From Nyssa sinensis (taxonomy: Eukaryota > Streptophyta > Magnoliopsida > Cornales > Nyssaceae): DNA of 64,000 bases. Position numbers and translations under genes: made by a program. Positions within the stretch are counted from its first letter, which is position 1; every line of letters starts with the position of its first letter. Below the pieces are notes generated by a model. The model was given only the letters and a program-made list of their open reading frames with translations, was not told the DNA's origin and searched no databases. Of the stretch, positions 11,911-23,575 are shown in pieces. The stretch lies in assembly GCA_008638375.1 (NCBI GenBank), contig CM018031.1:6534062-6598061 (forward strand), in the 5' to 3' direction.

Positions 11911-14900
11911 ACTTAAGAGTTAAGAGTATTGATCTACCCTCGGTAGTTTGGGAAGAAATTATCCAATAAATTGTCATTTCACGTCGTTATCTAACACAGT
12001 TGACAATGTCCCACAAAAGTTTTAAATCTTTTCAGGGTGTTTTGATAAATAATTTTCTCATAAATTTGAGAAAATTGAAAAGATTGTGAGACATGTGATG
12101 GTGTATGCAGATAATTACTGGTAGTTTGGTCACCATGCAACATCCTTTTGGATACTTGTATCTCTACAATGGCTTATTGAAACTTTGGAATACTTCCAGT
12201 ATTCTTTCTTTCTGTCCTCTGTGGACTCTAGCTCTAGTAGTTTAATGGCTGTTCTGAATTTTTTGAAGAGTACCTGCCCTTAAAATGTGTTGGAATGATA
12301 AAATCTCTCTTTTCCACAGATGATTTTAGCTGCTGCTTCTAATTCAGCAGTTTTTCTCTCAATCACATTTATGAATGAATGACATGAGTTAGTAGCTAGG
12401 TGCAGCATTTGATGAAAATAGTCACTGTTCATTGTATATCTTTTTGGCAACACTCTTCGTGGTGAATTTAGCATCATGAAAAGTGAAGAAAAAGTTAGCT
12501 TGATCGAACTCTCCCTTCATGAGATCATCTTGAAGTGCAGCAATTTTTAACCATACATACATGTATGTATGCATGCATGCATGTGTGTGTGTGTGTATAT
12601 ATATATGTATATATATATATATATTATAATAAAAAACTAAAGATTATGCAATTATGCAAAAAGGCTAATTATTGTACAATTACAGGCTTTACACCACCCT
12701 TTTGTTCTCTGTTCTTTTTGGTAACACTAATGCATACATGGCACCCTTTCTTTATTCTATCAGGACCAATAATAAATTATAAATGTCTCACCTTTTATAA
12801 CTATTTTTTTTCTCACTTCTCTTATAAAAGTGATGTCTATTATCTAGTAAACTCTACTTTTAAAAAAGAGAGGTTGGATAAAACTGAATTAAGAGAGATG
12901 GAACATCTATACACTTTCATTACACTCCTCTCTCTCTCCCATAACATCATTCTTCATCATAGCAATCACAATTACAACACCATTTTTCTCCTCTCTTTTT
13001 GCTGACACCAATGCATACACGAATTCTTTGTTTTAATAAAAATAATGATAGATGTTCCACTTCTTATAACCTCTCTTTATCCAATCTCTCTTATAAGGTA
13101 AGGTTTCCTACTCATGAGATTCACCAAGAAACTCGTCTTTGTGAGAAAAGTGGATAAAAATGAGTTATTAAAAATGAAACATCTATACACCTTTACAGTG
13201 ATATAGCATAATTTCTTTATTAGTGACCTCTCAAATCTCTTTCTCATGACACTATTCTTCATCCTAGCAATTACAATTTTGTTTATACACCTTTGCAGTG
13301 ACGAACCATAATTTCTTCATTAGAGACCTCTCAATCTCTTCCTCATGACACCATTCTTTATCCTACCAATTACAATTCTCTCTATACTCCTTTGCAGTGA
13401 CGTATCATAATTTCTTCATTAATGACCTCTCAATCTCTTTCTCATGACACTATTCTTCATCCTAGCAATTACAATTTTGTAGCGACGTACCATCTCTCTC
13501 TCTCTCTTCCCGCATTGCAGCAACAAAATAATTCATATATCTCGAACGAACAAACTCGAAGCTACCTTTTAAGTCTTACATAGATTGTTAATTTATATCC
13601 ATAAGTGTTAAATAAGTTACTTTTAAAAATTACATCATACAAAACTTAAAATATCATATAATATCATATCACATTCAAGGACGGAAGGTCATTAGAGATT
13701 GGGCTAAGTTGTAACCCCTTCCAAACTATAAAAGTTTATTTTATACTTGTAAAATTTTGACCCTTTCAAACTCAATATTTACTCAATATTTCTTTTAATT
13801 TTCTTCCAAAATTTAGCCCAACTCAAATTTTTGCTTATTATTTTTCTTATTTTTTACTTCAAATTTAACCTAACCTAAAATTTTTACTAAATTTTTTTTC
13901 ACAAATTTTCTAAATCCCATTTAATAATTTTTCTAATTCCGTCCTTAAATCACTTTATAAATACAATTGATCATACAAATTAAAAATCTCTGCCACTTTC
14001 TTTACTATAAAACCAAAGTAAAATCAATATTAGCTATAAACAATTACTCTTACACTGCTATTTTTTTTTTTCTAAACGAAATAAGTATTAAAAATTATAA
14101 TATCAAAATTATTGAGGTCATTCATTTGTCTCCTGCACCTGCCAGTGGCCCCCACGTCAATGCATGGTCATGTATTGCCATACCAATCAGACGGCAGGTA
14201 GCTAGCAGATGATAATATATTTGGGACTTTGTTGCAGTGTATGAAGTATTTGAACGGATGGCGTACTATGGGATATCAGCAAATTTGATAATATACTTGA
14301 CAACGAAGCTGCATCAAGGCACGGTCACATCAGCCAACAACGTCACCAACTGGGTCGGCACTATTTGGATGACTCCAATCTTGGGGGCCTACGTTGCTGA
14401 CGCCCATCTCGGCCGTTATTGGACCTTCATTATTGCGTCTACTATTTATCTCTTTGTACGTTTCCTACACCTTATCATTACCTTAACCTTACTCATGCCT
14501 AATATATATATGTAGAATTTTTTACATTACTCATATGCTTTTTCTTTTAAATTTTCATGGCATGTAATTTTCTTATACTTTATTTTATTTAACAAAAATA
14601 CTTCTTTAAAAAAATATATTTAAAATATATTTTTTAAAAATTTTTTATTAAAAAAATTAATTTAAAAACATCTTTTAAAAATATATATGAATCAAGAAAA
14701 TAACCAAAAAAGTTGCATTGGTGACGAAAAATTAAAAAAAAAATCTGCATGAGTAATGTAAAAAATTCCATATATAATTTCTGTTGCCGAAAAAGTCTCA
14801 CTCAAGATAAAAGAAAAATACTAGTTTCTGTTTTGGTGTCCTAGCATTCACAATAACATTGTTGCATGTGATTTAAGTACTGACATATAAATCACACAAA

Positions 14901-17900
14901 CTAATAAAATCACAACTGTTGAAACATTACGACTGACAGAGATAAATAAAAGTTCAGTAGTAAAATTGTAAAAGAAATTCATATTCATTTAAATTAATTT
15001 TAAACATGTGACATAAATAATATCATGTTGATTCCTTAATTTTAAATATAAATCACATGTCACAAACTAATTTGAATTAGTATAGTAATTCTCCATGCTA
15101 TCTTATTATTACTGTAAAACAAGTTTAGCCCATGATTAAGCGGGTCTTTGGACTTATCCAATTGTATAAAAGTGTATCCGAAAAAAAAGGTCTATAATTA
15201 TTTTTTAGCAAATATAATTTTAAATATTTTAAAAAACAAAATCAATAGTTCGACAAGTAATTTTAAAAATTTGACTAAACGACCAAACACAGTCTTCCAA
15301 ATAGCTTTTCAAACACACAAACTTAAAAGTATGAGAAAAAAAACTCTCCAAACGGCCCTAACTTGTTTAATCATGTCTTAGTCGATGGATTGTAAAATCA
15401 TTATCATGTTGTGTATGAGAATGTCTAAGTATGATCACAAAAATTTAATATTAAATATTGAATCAAGAAAGATGCTAACATAAGTCGTACAAGTGAAAAT
15501 TTTACGATATAATTAGTTTGTATTGTATACGTATTTGTATTACATGCTTACACAGATTAATGATATCGTAAAATTTCAACCTCACGACTAATGAGAGTGG
15601 TCCTCTTAGACCAAATGACCATGACCCTTTGATTGATTGATTATGGGTCCATCCATGAGCATGGGACGACTTCTTGAACATGCAAGTATTGGGTATGAAA
15701 CTAATACCTTGACATTGGAATCCTGTTTTATCAGGCAGAATATGTACAAATATATGGATTAATTATCTATAGCATTTATATATAATTGGACAAATTTCAC
15801 AAGTGGACCAATATTTTAGGCCACGAGTCATCACTTTGAATGTCGTTTGGTCTACAGATCTAATCTACAAAGCTGCAATTTTTGTACGTATTTGAGTCAA
15901 CTCGTGTCTCCCCTTACTTTAGGAATTAGGATAGGAATATGAGACCAAGGGGCTTAAATATTTTTCATTGTCAATCAATTTAAGTATTATTACATTTGTA
16001 GATGACAACTAACTTATTTAATACAATATGTATGTGAATTAAAAAAGAGAAGAGAAAGTTATGTATGAGGTCGTTTGGTGATGAGACATTGATATGAGAA
16101 AGTTATTAAGGCTTGTTTTTACATTTTTTAATTTTTATTGTTATTTTTTTTATTTCATTCTATTTCTGAGAATAAAAAATATGAGAGTTTTAATACAAGT
16201 GTTTTTGACTTCTCTCATTTTCTAATGAATTCAAAAACACCCAAAAAAAAAATTACTTTTAATTGTTTCCTAAAAGGGGTTAGTTGAAATAAATGGCTTG
16301 CTAAATGTTTTTTTTTTCTGTTAGTATTCTTTTTTTTTTTACTTTTTTGAAAATGAATCCAAATGGGATTGATTTTGAAGTTATTATTTTTATGAAGATC
16401 AACTAATCGCTAGGTCGATAAATTTAAATCTTACAAAGTACTAATCCTCCACCTCCATGGCCCACGCTCATTAGAGGCCTTGGAATCCTAACATTTTTTT
16501 TTAAAAGAGACCGAGACACGGCTGATTTTGACGTTATTATATATATACAAATTTTTTTATACATCCTTGAAACAATTACATAAGAAGTTTGGCTAAAAGG
16601 TACAGATTATGAATTGGAAATGGCCTGCAGCCCAAGCCCAAACAATTAATAACCGCTATGTCTAATGGCCTTAACGAAATGGGCATGTTTATGCTGATTG
16701 CAGGGGATGTCTTTGCTAACACTAGCAGTATCAGTCCCCGGACTCAGACCTCCTCGGTGTACCGATGTCAATGTTGCAGATTGTAAGAAGGCCTCGACGC
16801 TACAATTAGCTGTGTTTTATGGTGCACTCTACACGCTCACCATCGGCACTGGTGGGACGAAGCCGAACATCTCGACCATCGGTGCAGACCAATTTGATGA
16901 TTTTGAGTCCAAGGAGAAGGCCCATAAGCTTTCATTCTTCAACTGGTGGATGTTCAGCATCTTCTTTGGGACACTCTTTGCCAACACAGTTCTTGTATAC
17001 ATACAAGACAATGTGGGCTGGGCTGTAGGATATGGGCTTCCGACTCTGGGCCTTGCGATATCGATTATGATCTTCGTGGCTGGCACGCGATTCTACCGGC
17101 ACAGGGTGCCTGCAGGGAGTCCCTTCACAAGGATGGGTAGGGTCATAGTGGCTGCCTTGAGGAAGTGGAGGGTACCTATCCCTAGTGACCCCAAAGAATT
17201 CTATGAACTTGACTTGGAAGAATACAGCAAGAAAGGAAAATTCAGGATTGATTCCACACCTACCTTGAGGTCTCTACTAATCTTGAAAATCTATTTTCAA
17301 AAATTAAAGTTTCATCGGCATACAATGTTTAAATTTGAGTATTCAGTGAGATTCACATAAATTCACATAAATATTTAAATTTGAACGAAAATCTTACAAT
17401 AAAACCTTTCACTAAAGTTTTTTCTGTACAGATGGGGCACAATATTCAAAGGGCCCATCTGTGTGTAAGAGGGTGGAAAACAAAAGTTCAAAGATTAGTA
17501 TTGTTAATTTTTTATCAAGGCTGTGAGTCATACGCGCCCAGATCAACCCTTTGGCATTACTTTGGGCGAGCCTTCTGATTTAGCTAACTTTTGGCCCCTG
17601 TACATTATGGCTGAATTAATGGGCTTTTGATTATTCTAGCCCAAGTTACTCCTTCGCCAGTCTGCTTCTTTCCATAAATTATTTCATCAACTCATCATAC
17701 ATGTGATGTTCTTTATGGTTTTAGCTGTATAGAAGACTCGAGTAAATCTAGCAAAATACTGAAATGCCTGTGAAGAGACTTCTGGGTTCCTCTTAATGAC
17801 CTTCTAATGCATGTGAATCGATGCAGGTTCCTCAACAAAGCTTGTGTAAAAACTGGCTCAACCAATCCATGGATGCTATGCTGTGTTACCCAAGTTGAAG

Positions 17901-18742
17901 AGACAAAGCAAATGTTAAGAATGATACCCATCTTGATTGCCACATTTGTTCCAAGCATAATGATTGCACAAATCAACACCCTTTTTGTCAAGCAAGGCAC
18001 TACTCTTCAGAGACAGATTGGCAGCTTCAAAATCCCCCCAGCCAGCTTAGCAGGCTTTGTGACCCTATCTATGCTTATTTGTGTTGTATTATATGATCGC
18101 TACTTTGTCACCGTCATGAAAAGATGGACCAAAAACCCTAGAGGCATCACTCTCCTCCAAAGAATGGGAATTGGAATGGTGCTTCATATCATTATCATGA
18201 CAGTGGCATCATTAGTTGAGAGGCATAGACTCAGTGTTGCCAAAGACCATGGCGTGGTTGAAAATGGAAAACAAGTTCCTTTAACCATTTTCATTTTGCT
18301 ACCTCAATTTGTGCTTATGGGCACTGCTGATGCATTTTTAGAGGTGGCCAAGATTGAGTTCTTCTATGATCAAGCGCCGGAGAGCATGAAGAGTCTTGGG
18401 ACTTCATATGCCATGACAACTCTAGGAGTTGGGAACTTTTTGAGTAGTTTTCTACTTTCAACTGTTTCTCACATCACCAAGAAGCATGGTCACCATGGAT
18501 GGATTTTGAACAATCTTAATGATTCTCGTCTTGATTACTATTACGCGTTTTTTGCAGTACTAAATGTCTTGAACTTCATTTTCTTCTTGGTTATGATTAA
18601 GTTTTATGTATATAAGGCTGAAGTTTCAGATTCTATGGAAGTGCTTAGAGAGGAATTAGAGGGGTCCAGATATAGGGTACCCAAACAAGTGGAGTTGACA
18701 AAAGATAGTACTATTGCCAAGTCGCAGGTAGAGTCAACTTGA
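11735..18742 (+). CDS. NPF5.2-like: NPF5 (NRT1/PTR) proton-coupled transporter, copy A
   Basis: Major-facilitator transporter of the nitrate/peptide family, closest by eye to Arabidopsis NPF5.2/PTR3; likely 12 membrane segments and proton-coupled uptake of peptides or other small solutes. Exons: 11735-11849, 14238-14455, 16704-17269, 17827-18742, all GT-AG, phases 1, 0, 2, giving 604 residues, a normal family length. The ExxER proton-coupling motif (EVFER) is at residues 41-45, straight after intron 1. GTGGTKPN lies near 159-166 and the FFNWW signature at 189-193. The C-terminal half (exon 4) is intact, ending 13 residues beyond copy B. The ATG at 11735 fits the paralogs. Intron 1 begins almost directly with a TC/AC microsatellite and holds several repeats. 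Substrate is not predictable from sequence. Confidence 0.93.
11853..11912 (+). repeat. (TC)n(AC)n microsatellite at intron 1 donor of copy A
   Basis: A compound dinucleotide repeat beginning three bases after the intron 1 GT donor. The same TC/AC tract follows the donor in copy B and a short TC tract does so in copy C, so it predates the duplications. Confidence 0.95.
12770..13187. repeat. Two related hairpin-forming repeats in intron 1 of copy A
   Basis: Units at about 12770-12910 and 13040-13187 each start with a block like ATGTTCCACTTCTTATAAC and end with its approximate inverse (GGATAAAA...GAACATCTATAC). They look like two copies of a small MITE-like element. Limits are approximate. Confidence 0.5.
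13191..13479 (+). repeat. Minisatellite, three units of about 100 bp
   Basis: Units start at 13191, 13291 and 13390, each opening CTTTRCAGTGA and closing with CTAGCAATTACAATTTTG or a close variant. The third is shorter. They lie in intron 1 of copy A. Confidence 0.85.
13676..13948. mobile_element. hAT-type MITE in intron 1 of copy A
   Basis: The ends form inverted repeats CAAGGACGGAA and TTAAGGACGGAA. Flanking 8-bp sequences ATCACATT (13668-13675) and ATCACTTT (13949-13956) match at 7 of 8, as expected for an old hAT target duplication. AT-rich, no coding capacity. Confidence 0.65.
14515..14768. mobile_element. MITE in intron 2 of copy A
   Basis: A 254-bp AT-rich element with a near-perfect terminal inverted repeat: GAATTTTTTACATTACTCAT at the left end is matched in reverse complement at the right end. 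The target duplication is not clear because both flanks are TA-rich. Confidence 0.7.
15120..15385. mobile_element. Possible hAT-like MITE in intron 2 of copy A
   Basis: The left end (GGGTCTTTGGAC) and right end (CTCCAAACGGCCC) are imperfect inverse copies, and ATGATTAA / TTAATCAT occur near the two ends. No convincing target duplication was found. Confidence 0.3.
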
Positions 18743-19245
18743 ATTAACAAGTCACAGAAGGTTAAAGTGGAATCTATCTTTGTCAACGGGCAATTGATGG
18801 TCATGTTGAATACAGTGTATGCTTGGTTTTTACTTCATTTTCAGTTAAGAAAAAATCTTTGTCTACACAAGGAAAAAGGAATGAAATATAGTTGTGTAAA
18901 GGTTTGGAAATGGCAAATGGGAAGTCTTTTTCTGATGGTGAATGCATTACCTTGAAAATGAACATTTGTTTCTTGCAGAAATTTCATTGATATTCAAATA
19001 TTAAGACATGTCCTAGAAATTAGAATGCTTTGGAAATGGCAGAAATCAGCTATGGAAACAAAATTTCTATGATAGACATTTCTGAGTTTATATTGCTTTG
19101 GAATTGGGATTACTAACTTGTTTTGAATATAGCTCTTTTCCAATTTTTCCATATTGCTAACAATGCTTAAAATTTTAAAAGAAGAATGTCCTTCATATTG
19201 AACAAAAATGTGTATCAATGTAATTGTAGCATTACTAAATATACT

Positions 19246-19251
19246 AATAAA
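19246..19251 (+). terminator. Possible poly(A) signal of copy A
   Basis: AATAAA about 500 bp after the stop codon. This is plausible but distant; a nearer signal may be used. Confidence 0.3.
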
Positions 19252-19850
19252 GACCACTGAAGATAAATAGCAGGATGATTAGAACTCGAATTCCACGACA
19301 TGAGTGTTTCGGTATAAGTCTTTCTGCTAGGTGGGGGTGAGCGGTCTTTGCTTGGGATGATAAAAAGAAATTCTCATGTCTGACTCAAGTGTGAGGACAT
19401 TTACATAGCATTAATAGGAATGTCACTCTCTCCTCGTAGTGTTTCTTCAACTATCAAAAGAATATATATATACATATATATTGTTAAAAATTCTGCATAG
19501 CATGAAGTGGACTGCAATCATGTATCTATTGCCTTGATTATTACAAACATCTCAACTTTACTGTGCCATGTGCAAGGAGTGGGATAGTGGGCACAAAAAG
19601 TGAATGCTCTGTACAGCTCCAAACAAAATATGGGGATAGTAAGTTGTAGCACCGGGCTTAGAAGAGCTTTCAAGGTGGGTTCGTTGATCTCGTGCCAATG
19701 TTTCATAAGTCAATCCTTGTCTTGTCAACTTATTTTTTTCCTTCTTTTTTCTGATATTAACCTTGCAAGTGTACCTTGGTAGGGTTTTTTTTTCTTTCTT
19801 TCTTTTGACTCGATGTTCGAGTGGACTAATTTAGAGAGCAATCACACTGT

Positions 19851-19986
19851 TTATTAGTAGATGTCCGATTAAAATTGAGATAACGTCTTGTATGAACTGG
19901 TCCCAAGAAAAAATGGCATCCGCTGTGTTTCGATTTGGCAACTTCAAAAAACAAGTCCTTTAGTTGTTGTTTACTATCCACTTGAC
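19851..19986. repeat. Dispersed repeat, copy 2
   Basis: Diverged relative of 8885-9020 in the same orientation, sharing the GATTAAAATT core and the ACTATCCACTTGA-type end. Origin unknown. Confidence 0.5.
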
Positions 19987-22629
19987 CACTCTCTTGAAAT
20001 TTTACCTTGGTAGGTTTATATGAAATCATTTCGAATATAAAAATCCAAATTGATCCAATTCATCAGTAGTGGGTTCTTTTTGGTTGGCTATACTAGAAAA
20101 TATCTTGTTGAAAGTCGTTTCTGTCCATATTTTTTTTCTCAGCATAGTCTCATACTCCCGTCACTACTGTATCTAGTGATTTCAGATTTCTCAAATTTTA
20201 ATATACATTGCGAAAAGAGAAGAGATTAAGAAATTATAATTGGGGTTGAGCCAAAAATTTAAAATGGACTAAATTAAAATAGGGCTAAATTTTATGTGTA
20301 ATTTTTTTTTTCAAAGTTTAGGGCCCAAGTCTACACATACTTCTGCCTCTAATTTCAAGTGTTTCAAATTCAAACCCATTTTATATATCTTTTCTTCAAC
20401 ATATGCTAATATTAGTTTTATTGATTTTTGTTGGAGTTAATCTCAATGGAACACTCAGAAAAAATAAGTTTCTAAATCAAGTGAAACTTTATTGTGAGAC
20501 TAAAAATCACTTAAAACAATTAAAAAAGAAACACACCCAAAACATTAATCCCACCAACTTATTGTGAAACACAAATAACTTGATGATGTTGTCCTAGTCA
20601 CAAAGTTTTACATGTCATTTAATCACACTCTAATCATAGGTCATGTCTCTTTGTAACACTTCAGGTTTGGGATCTTTGGGTGATGTCCTCCTTTTTTTTG
20701 GAACCCTTTGAGATCAATCTTGCAAGCCATACATGTCAAAGCTATCAATCAAAGATAATTAAAGCTAGGGTTTTAATCAATTCACAGGAAAGCATCTTGG
20801 AACATTTGGCTGGTCTAAATTGATCCGGTCAATTGGTACTAAACGGGTTACTTTTCATGCATGTAAGTTAAGTAACTCATATTCTTTTAATATGTAAAAC
20901 TAATATATAGATCTTATGTGCATATTGGATCGGAATTCAAAACGTCATTGCAAATTAACCTTGGTTATGTTGTCAAAAACGAATAATAGGTTGAGAGTGT
21001 ACGGAAAGAGTATATTAGAAAATTTTGATGTACCGAGTTGGAATTAGGTTTTTAACTATGAGATAATATAAATATATTGTAATCCTATTTTTTGAATAGT
21101 TAAAAATATAATCACTCCCGTGAATAGGTATATTGTTAAATTACATAAATTTTCCATATTATATCTCTTTCTTTAACGTTTTTATCATAATTGCATGGAC
21201 TGTTTTTTCAAAAACAGACTTAAATTTATCATATGACTGAGAACTGAAAGCTAAATTTTAGTCGAACTACTCTTAAACTAGACAAAAAGGGTCAAAAGGC
21301 CTTGGAAACAAAAAGTAAAATAAGATGACTGGAATGTGGATCAAGATATAAGAATTATTACCTATAATAGATGTATAAGAATTCTTATATAATATATATT
21401 TATAATATACTCTGAAATAAACTTCCTTATCCACTTATTAATTGTAAAATATCTTCATGCTCAGTAAGATCTATAAGAGATAAATGATAGACAATTTTAT
21501 TTATATTTTGTAAAAATTGAGTCTTTTGTACCAGTTACAATCCTTATGTAACTACTAAGAATTATGATTAGCTTTTTAAGCACTAATCACATTATTTAGG
21601 ATTCAAAATTTGGGATAAAAATTTAGAAAATCAATACTCTATTTTAAAAAATTCAAAACTTAAACAAAGTTAATGTACTTTTTCCTGTATGGTTGCTTTA
21701 TACCTTTTAAATCATCTTAAAATTGTTGGCCAGAAAATTGAAAATGACTGGCATTTAGCATCCATACATTTGGTGATGATGCTTGGTTTGCCTATTTCTC
21801 TTTCAACTATATAAAGGTCAACCCTAGAAAACTTCTTATCTTATCTCTGTTGGGATTTAATGTTGAGTTAATTATTTATGTGCTGACAATTTATTTTTTA
21901 AAAATAAAGCAATTTTTGTGCCTGTCAATTTGAAATCATGTTCTCTTTATCATAACCACTTTGATTTTGTTGGCCAATTGGCATTTCTTGGCCACTTTAT
22001 ATTTCTAATGTTGGGTGTCCATAATATGAAAACATCTCCAAAAAAAAAGACCAAGGCAACCACCTTTTTGAAGTTTCTTCAAGACCCAAAATTTCAACGA
22101 AGAAAACAATTTCTTCAGATAATTGAAAAGAAAAAGAAAAAGGGATTTGGCAAAATCAATATTGCCAAACGCAGTGCTAAGCAAAGAACTAGGAAAACTA
22201 GAGATATTGATCAATACTAGCTCATTGAGATAAAAAAAAAAGAAAAAAGTAGCGATGATTAATGGCTTTAACATCTTGGAAGCATATTTACTGGAGAAGG
22301 TATACAATGATCCTGGACTATTAGTCTAACTTAATAAATACTTTCTGTGTGTTAAAAATACACTAATAAAAACTGATGTTGGTGTATTTAATTATACTTT
22401 TTAGTGTAAATTACGAATACTTATTAGAAGTTTTTGAAACTATACCGATATTTCTTATTTTAATCACATAAATTACAAAATTCCCTGTTAAGTTAGTTTT
22501 ATTTTTTCAAAATTAAAAAATTCCCCCCTTTTCACATTTTTTTCAATTTTAATCTTTTTATTTTCAAATAATTTTTTATTAAAATCTTAAATTTATTTTT
22601 ATATAAAATAAAAAATAATTTATATAAAA

Positions 22630-22940
22630 TAAAAAAATACACTGACATAGTAGTGTAGTGGACCTATTAAAAAAACTTTGGATAATCTATAACCAACAAA
22701 TAATTTTTCCAAAGTGAAAAGTGACATGGTGCCAGAATCCACCAAGAGAGGATTAGAGAGGTTTGGACCATTTGGTAGATTCATTGTTTTTATTTGAGAG
22801 AATAGAAGCAGCAAAAGAACACGTGTATGATGGAACAGGCCATTAATCGTGGAAGAAGACATCTCTTTTTCCTTTCTCTTTTTTTTTTTGGGGTATATAT
22901 ATTAAATGACTTTTTCAATTTTATGTTTATGTGTTACAGG
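22630..22940. repeat. Duplicated non-coding block, copy 1
   Basis: About 310 bp that recurs 641 bp downstream. The conserved core is of normal complexity (for example AGTGACATGGTGCCAGAATC and GATGGAACAGGCCATT), so this is not simple-sequence similarity. It contains an ACACGTGT G-box-like site near 22819. No family is recognised. Confidence 0.85.
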
Positions 22941-23270
22941 ATTAGATTGAGGGTTACTCTCAGTTACAATATATTATACATGTACATGTTATTTATAATT
23001 TTATTATATAATTAATTAATTTAATAATTTCTTATTATAAAGACTTATAAACTTTTTTTTTCTCGGGAATGGCATCTCAAACTCATTACGTATTTATTGG
23101 TCCAGAACAACCACATCATTAGTAGTTAATGAGGTATTTGAGACATCATATGAGTATATTATAATGGGTTTGATACATTACGTAATAATATATTTTTTCA
23201 AAGACGTTCTGTCAAATGTATAATAAATCATTAAAAAAAATAAATCATAACAAATATGATATTATGTTAT

Positions 23271-23575
23271 TAAAAAAATATACCGACATAATAGTGTATT
23301 GGATCCATTAAAAAAAATGAATAATCTATGGCCAATAAATAAATTCTCCGAATTGAGAAGTGACATGGTGCCAGAATCCACCAAGAAAGGGATAGAGAGG
23401 TTTGGGACCATTTGGTAGATTAATTGTTTTTCTTTGAGGGAATAGAAGTAGCAAAAGAACATATGTATGATGGAACAGGCCATTCATCGTGGAAGAAGAA
23501 ATCTCTTTTTCATTTTTCATTTGTTCGGTATATATATTAAATGGCCTTTTCAATTTTATGTTTCTGTATTACAAA
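23271..23575. repeat. Duplicated non-coding block, copy 2
   Basis: Second copy of the block at 22630-22940, in the same orientation. The flanks beyond it (GGCACCTCAAAC against GGCATCTCAAAC in copy 1) are also similar, so the duplication unit is somewhat longer than the core. The G-box of copy 1 is changed here (ACATATGT). Confidence 0.85.

Noticed and set aside
20220..20400. Possible degraded MITE with TAAATTTTA motifs
   Set aside because: The interior resembles the family at 13676 but no terminal repeats or flanking duplication could be defined.
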